Below are positions 6,590-10,831 of a stretch of 10,831 nt of DNA, piece by piece. The notes under the pieces are model-generated. The model made no database searches. It was given only the letters and a program-made list of their open reading frames with translations, and had not been told where the DNA came from. The translations under genes were made by a program, and so were the position numbers. This stretch comes from an uncultured Pseudorhodobacter sp. (GTDB lineage: Bacteria > Pseudomonadota > Alphaproteobacteria > Rhodobacterales > Rhodobacteraceae), in NCBI GenBank assembly GCA_945952425.1, contig CAMFIX010000057.1:1-10831 (forward strand). The letters are read 5' to 3'. The first letter of the stretch is position 1. Each line of letters starts with the position of its first letter.

Positions 6590-7126
6590 ATGAAACTCTC
6601 CCTCGCCGCAGCCCTCGCGCTGTTCGCCGCCCCCGCTTTCGCACACGAAGGCGTCCATGTCATCGACCCCTTCGCCCGCTTCATCGGCCCCTCGGGCGCC
6701 GCCTATTTCCGCATCCTGAACCATGCCGACACGCCCGACCGCCTGGTCTCGGCCAGCTCGCCCGATGCGGGGATGGTGATGCTCATGACCTCCGCCCCCG
6801 ATGCCAATGGCGTCATGAAGATGACCGACCTCGACAACGGCATCGCGGTCGATGGCGAAAGCCGCCATGACCTCGCGCCCGGCGGCGATCACCTGATGCT
6901 GATGGACCCGACCCATCCGGTGAAACAGGGCGACACCGTCACCGTCGTCCTGACCTTCGAACATGCGGGCCAGGTGACCGTCACCATCCCCGTGATGAAC
7001 AAGCGCCAAGACCCGCCGACCGATGGCCCGACCCCCTATGACGCCGAAAGCGGCGAAGGCGGCGCCCCCGCCGCTGCCCCCGCCGCCCCGGCTCCGGCGC
7101 ACAAGCACGGCACTTCGGGCAACTGA
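6590..7126 (+). CDS. Periplasmic copper chaperone, PCu(A)C family
   Basis: A 178-aa exported protein of the family that delivers Cu(I) to the CuA or CuB centres of cytochrome oxidase. GAGG precedes the ATG. The signal peptide MKLSLAAALALFAAPAFA is cut before His19, leaving HEGVHV at the mature N-terminus. The cupredoxin-like domain shows HVIDPFARFIGPSGAAYF (23-40), NGVMKM (73-78), HDLAPGGDHLMLMD (93-106) and QVTVTIPV (128-135). The second half of the copper motif, His101-x-Met103, is present. The first His of the usual H(M)X10MX21HXM motif seems replaced by Met in M62-V-M-L-M66. A 40-residue Asp/Pro/Ala-rich tail ends HKHGTSGN and could add His ligands; it is longer than in the simplest family members. 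The stop overlaps the next start (TGATG). Confidence 0.9.
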   Translation: MKLSLAAALALFAAPAFAHEGVHVIDPFARFIGPSGAAYFRILNHADTPDRLVSASSPDAGMVMLMTSAPDANGVMKMTDLDNGIAVDGESRHDLAPGGDHLMLMDPTHPVKQGDTVTVVLTFEHAGQVTVTIPVMNKRQDPPTDGPTPYDAESGEGGAPAAAPAAPAPAHKHGTSGN

Positions 7127-7677
7127 TGACGCCGCTCCACCTCATCCCCGCGGCACTTAGGCCCGACGAATGCGCCGCCCTGATCGCGCTCTGCCAATCC
7201 CATGCGATGAAGGATGCGGGCCTGGTGCGCCAGACCACCGCGCATCAGATCCGCCGGGCCGAGCTTTCGTGGCTGGACGACCTCCCCGAGGCGGCCTGGG
7301 TGATGGAGCGGATGATGCGGTTGGTCGCCGAGGCCAACCGCCAGGCCTTCGGCTTCGACCTGACGGATTTCCTGGAAAGCCCCCAGGTCGCCCGCTATGG
7401 CGCCGAGCGCGAGGGCCATTTCGACTGGCATTCCGACATCGGCAGCGGTCAGCTGGCGGCCAAACGCAAGCTGACCGTGGTCGTCCAGCTCTCCGACCCC
7501 GCCGCCTATGAGGGCGGCCAGCTGGAGCTTCGGCCCGACAGCAACATCCGCCAGGTCGAACGCGCCATCGGCACGGCGGCCATCTTCCCCGCCTTCATCC
7601 TTCATCGCGTCACCCCGGTGACCGCCGGCGAAAGATGGAGCCTGACGCTCTGGACCCACGGCCCCGCCTTCCGCTGA
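7126..7677 (+). CDS. 2-oxoglutarate/Fe(II)-dependent oxygenase (prolyl 4-hydroxylase-like)
   Basis: A 183-aa cytosolic double-stranded beta-helix dioxygenase. The iron facial triad is visible as His102-x-Asp104 (HFDWHSDIG) and His160 (FPAFILHRVTPV), with the 2-oxoglutarate-binding Arg170 in TAGERWSLTLWTHGP. EGGQLEL (129-135) is the typical strand between them. The N-terminal helical part begins MTPLHLIPAALRPDECAALI. The family hydroxylates proteins, amino acids or small molecules; the substrate is not predictable here. Related PKHD-type enzymes such as PiuC are tied to iron uptake, but this protein has only the core domain. Its ATG shares one base with the PCuAC stop (TGATG), so it is probably translated by reinitiation after PCuAC. 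It has no signal peptide although both upstream genes do. Confidence 0.88.
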   Translation: MTPLHLIPAALRPDECAALIALCQSHAMKDAGLVRQTTAHQIRRAELSWLDDLPEAAWVMERMMRLVAEANRQAFGFDLTDFLESPQVARYGAEREGHFDWHSDIGSGQLAAKRKLTVVVQLSDPAAYEGGQLELRPDSNIRQVERAIGTAAIFPAFILHRVTPVTAGERWSLTLWTHGPAFR

Positions 7678-7775
7678 GCCGCCCCGGGGGAACAGACCGC
7701 CCGCGGCGAATGCCCCCTACCCTTCCAACCCCGCTTGCCCCTAGGATGCCGCCCGAACCCCTGACCCGAGGCCAA

Positions 7776-8408
7776 ATGTCCGCCCCCACCCCCCGCACCC
7801 GCCTGCGCCGCTTTCCCGACAAGGCCGCCTATGACGCCGCCACGATCCATGCCGTGCTGGATGCGAGCCCCCTTGGCCATATCGCCTATGCGATGGAGGG
7901 CGCACCCATGCTGCTCTCGACCCTGGTCTGGCGCGAGGGCGACAGGGTCTTCTGGCACGGCTCCTCCGCCAGCCGGGCTTTGCGGGCGATGGAAGGCGCC
8001 GAGGTCTGCCTGTCGGTCACCACGCTGGACGGGCTGGTCCTCGCCCGCTCGGCCTTCGAACATTCGGTGCAGTTCCGTTCGGTCATGGTGATGGGCCGGG
8101 CCGAGAAGGTGACCGAGGGGAAAGAGGCCCATCTGCAGGCCATGGTGGACCGGCTCTTCCCCGGCAGGTGGCAGCAGCTGCGCCCGATGCAGAGCCAAGA
8201 GGTGAAGGCGACTGCCGTCTTCTCGCTGCCTTTGTCCGAGGCCTCCGCCAAGATCGCGATGGGCGGGCCGACGGATGAGGAGGCCGACCGCAGCTGGCCC
8301 GTCTGGGCCGGGGTGGTGCCTATGGCCCTGACCTTCGGCGCCGCGAAGCCCGAGCCCGACCTGCCCGAAGGCCTGCCCGCCCCCGAGGTGGCTTGGGTCG
8401 CCCGGTAA
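7776..8408 (+). CDS. Pyridoxamine 5'-phosphate oxidase-family (split-barrel, FMN-binding) protein
   Basis: A 210-aa PNPOx-like flavin-binding split-barrel protein. TRLRRFPDKAAYDAATIHAV (8-27), SPLGHIAYAMEGAPMLLSTL (31-50) and DRVFWHGSSASRALRAM (56-72) form the typical first half, followed by VCLSVTTLDGLVLARSAF (77-94) and a strand RSVMVMGRAEKV (101-112). Such proteins bind FMN or F420-like cofactors and are often loosely annotated as flavin-nucleotide-binding or nitroreductase-like proteins; this one is unlikely to be the PdxH enzyme itself. The start at 7776 has GAGG 5 nt upstream; in-frame ATGs at 7710 and 7746 lack support. It follows the oxygenase by 98 bp, so it may have its own promoter. 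It converges with the small exported protein at 8486. Confidence 0.87.
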   Translation: MSAPTPRTRLRRFPDKAAYDAATIHAVLDASPLGHIAYAMEGAPMLLSTLVWREGDRVFWHGSSASRALRAMEGAEVCLSVTTLDGLVLARSAFEHSVQFRSVMVMGRAEKVTEGKEAHLQAMVDRLFPGRWQQLRPMQSQEVKATAVFSLPLSEASAKIAMGGPTDEEADRSWPVWAGVVPMALTFGAAKPEPDLPEGLPAPEVAWVAR

Positions 8409-8426
8409 CGCGCCAAGACGCCGTAG

Positions 8427-8444
8427 GTCGGGGCCTGCCCCGAC
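8427..8444. terminator. GC-rich hairpin between convergent genes (bidirectional terminator or REP-like element)
   Basis: GTCGGGGC (8427-8434) and GCCCCGAC (8437-8444) pair perfectly with a 2-nt centre. The element sits 18 bp after the flavoprotein stop and 41 bp beyond the stop of the opposing gene. There is no T-tract, so it is not a textbook intrinsic terminator. From memory, GTAGGTCGGGGC-type hairpins recur between genes in Rhodobacteraceae. The rest of 8409-8485 contains a 14-bp perfect palindrome, AAGGCGCGCGCCTT (8474-8487), which touches the opposing stop codon. Confidence 0.45.
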
Positions 8445-8485
8445 TCCCCCCCCGCCGATGAAAACGCGGCCCGAAGGCGCGCGCC

Positions 8486-8800
8486 TTACCCCTGGCAGGC
8501 CATTGCCGCCTGCTGGCCGAAGATCACGTAGCGGCTCCAGAAATCGTCATCGCGCTGCGATTTCGACATGCGCACCTGCTGCGCCTTGTCGGGGTCTTTG
8601 AAGAAGCTCGCCGCCAGCCGCTGGTCGCCCGAGCCCAGGGTGACATCCGCCACCTTCTGGATGCAAGAGCACAGCTGCCGGTTGGCCGCATTGCGATCCG
8701 ACTTCAGGCAAGCGCCCTCGATCGGGCCGGCCTGGGCGCCATGCGGCAAGATCACCAGGGAAAGGGCCGCGAAAGCGGCGCCGAAAAGAAATTTCGTCAT
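8486..8800 (-). CDS. Small exported four-cysteine protein of unknown function
   Basis: A 104-aa protein with a clear signal peptide (MTKFLFGAAFAALSLVILPH then GAQA, cleavage near residue 24). The mature part of about 80 residues has Cys31, Cys44, Cys46 and Cys102, enough for two disulfides in the periplasm. CSCIQKVADVTLGSGDQRLA (44-63) and FFKDPDKAQQVRMSKSQRDD (66-85) look like conserved helical blocks. I recall similar Rhodobacteraceae proteins labelled 'arginine transporter', a name the sequence does not support: there is no membrane domain after the signal peptide. AGAGG lies about 7 nt before the ATG, and a good promoter lies at 8857-8885. The gene stands alone, convergent with the flavoprotein gene and divergent from lepA. 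Confidence 0.8.
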   Translation of the reverse strand: MTKFLFGAAFAALSLVILPHGAQAGPIEGACLKSDRNAANRQLCSCIQKVADVTLGSGDQRLAASFFKDPDKAQQVRMSKSQRDDDFWSRYVIFGQQAAMACQG

Positions 8801-8856
8801 GTCTCTGCCTCTGTCCCCAAGGCGACGCTGCGCCCCAAGTGGTTTTTCTTGCCTGC

Positions 8857-8885
8857 AATTTACCGATTCGGAACGGATTTTTCAA
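8857..8885 (-). promoter_or_regulatory. Sigma70-type promoter for the small exported protein
   Basis: Read on the minus strand, TTGAAA (8885-8880) and TAAATT (8862-8857) are exactly 17 bp apart, matching five and four of six consensus positions. Transcription would start near 8850, giving a leader of about 50 nt before the ATG at 8800. The promoter is framed by an 8-bp inverted repeat, TGCCTGCA (8850-8857) and TGCAGGCA (8890-8897). Confidence 0.55.
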
Positions 8886-8970
8886 CCCATGCAGGCACTT
8901 GCGCGGATTTCCGCCCTATCCCCCAGATGCTGTGGAACCAAAGGCACCCGCCCCCAACATCTGCCCACCC

Positions 8971-8991
8971 CGAATTTTCGCCGAAAATTCG
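8971..8991. promoter_or_regulatory. 21-bp AT-rich palindrome upstream of lepA (candidate operator)
   Basis: CGAATTTTCG (8971-8980) and CGAAAATTCG (8982-8991) are perfect 10-bp inverted repeats around one C. The palindrome stands out from its GC-rich surroundings. It lies 65 bp before the lepA start and about 30 bp before the presumed -35 region, where an activator could bind. A cruciform or hairpin is less likely because the centre is a single base. Confidence 0.5.
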
Positions 8992-9019
8992 CGGCCCCGC
9001 GCGCCGCATGCGGTCCCCC

Positions 9020-9048
9020 TTCCCCGACACGCCGCCTTCGGCTATAGG
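9020..9048 (+). promoter_or_regulatory. Candidate lepA promoter giving a leaderless or near-leaderless mRNA
   Basis: TATAGG (9043-9048) is a good -10 box, with TTCCCC (9020-9025) as a weak -35 at 17 bp. Transcription would begin about 9055, at or one base before the ATG. The only purine-rich stretch before the ATG is part of the -10 itself, so there is no separate Shine-Dalgarno site. Confidence 0.4.
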
Positions 9049-9055
9049 CTGCCGC

Positions 9056-10831
<1,776 letters not shown>

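Noticed and set aside
5489..7108. Minus-strand frame extending the YbjN protein to over 500 residues
   Set aside because: The upstream part is antisense to PCuAC and the mini-protein. The ATG at 5992 has a proper Shine-Dalgarno sequence and family-like length.
4679..7126. Very long plus-strand frame that ends as PCuAC
   Set aside because: Only the part from 6590 has homology and a ribosome-binding site. The rest is antisense to proC and the YbjN gene and crosses their intergenic gap.

Overview
The window is GC-rich, gene-dense bacterial DNA with strong G/C third-position bias and short or overlapping gene junctions. The protein set resembles Rhodobacteraceae (Alphaproteobacteria): a FadB/FadJ-type fatty-acid oxidation protein, a cysteine-less Hint protein, a Sulfotransfer_2 protein, a ProC-CsaA-hydroxyacid dehydrogenase run, YbjN, PCuAC and LepA. 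The taxonomic call is by recognition only and was not tested by a search. I see no rRNA, tRNA, CRISPR array, transposase or phage gene.

Layout. (1) 1-1877, plus: the fatty-acid oxidation multienzyme, cut off at its 5' end. (2) 1859-5992, minus: six genes facing it. In transcription order they are ybjN-like (5992), proC (5440), csaA-like tRNA-binding protein (4646), a glyoxylate/hydroxypyruvate reductase-type dehydrogenase (4305), a small sulfotransferase (3197) and a Hint-domain protein (2464). proC, csaA and the dehydrogenase overlap end to start, the last two using GTG and TTG starts. A 27-bp perfect inverted repeat with 56 bp between its arms (3238-3347) separates the dehydrogenase from the sulfotransferase. 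(3) 5993-6227: a divergent regulatory region with a hairpin and a possible promoter. (4) 6228-7677, plus: a copper-related group made of a small exported protein with a CxHCxxxHM motif, a PCuAC copper chaperone, and a 2-oxoglutarate/Fe(II) oxygenase whose start codon overlaps the PCuAC stop. (5) 7776-8408, plus: a PNPOx-like split-barrel flavoprotein. (6) 8486-8800, minus: a small exported four-cysteine protein with a good sigma70-type promoter, convergent with the flavoprotein across a GC hairpin. (7) 9056-10831, plus: lepA (elongation factor 4), missing only its last few codons, preceded by a 21-bp AT-rich palindrome and a -10-like box so close to the ATG that the mRNA may be leaderless.

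Most of the window is ordinary core genome. The parts that deserve a second look are the repeat at 3238-3347, the copper group with its variant PCuAC metal motif and coupled oxygenase, the palindrome before lepA, and two apparent leaderless starts.
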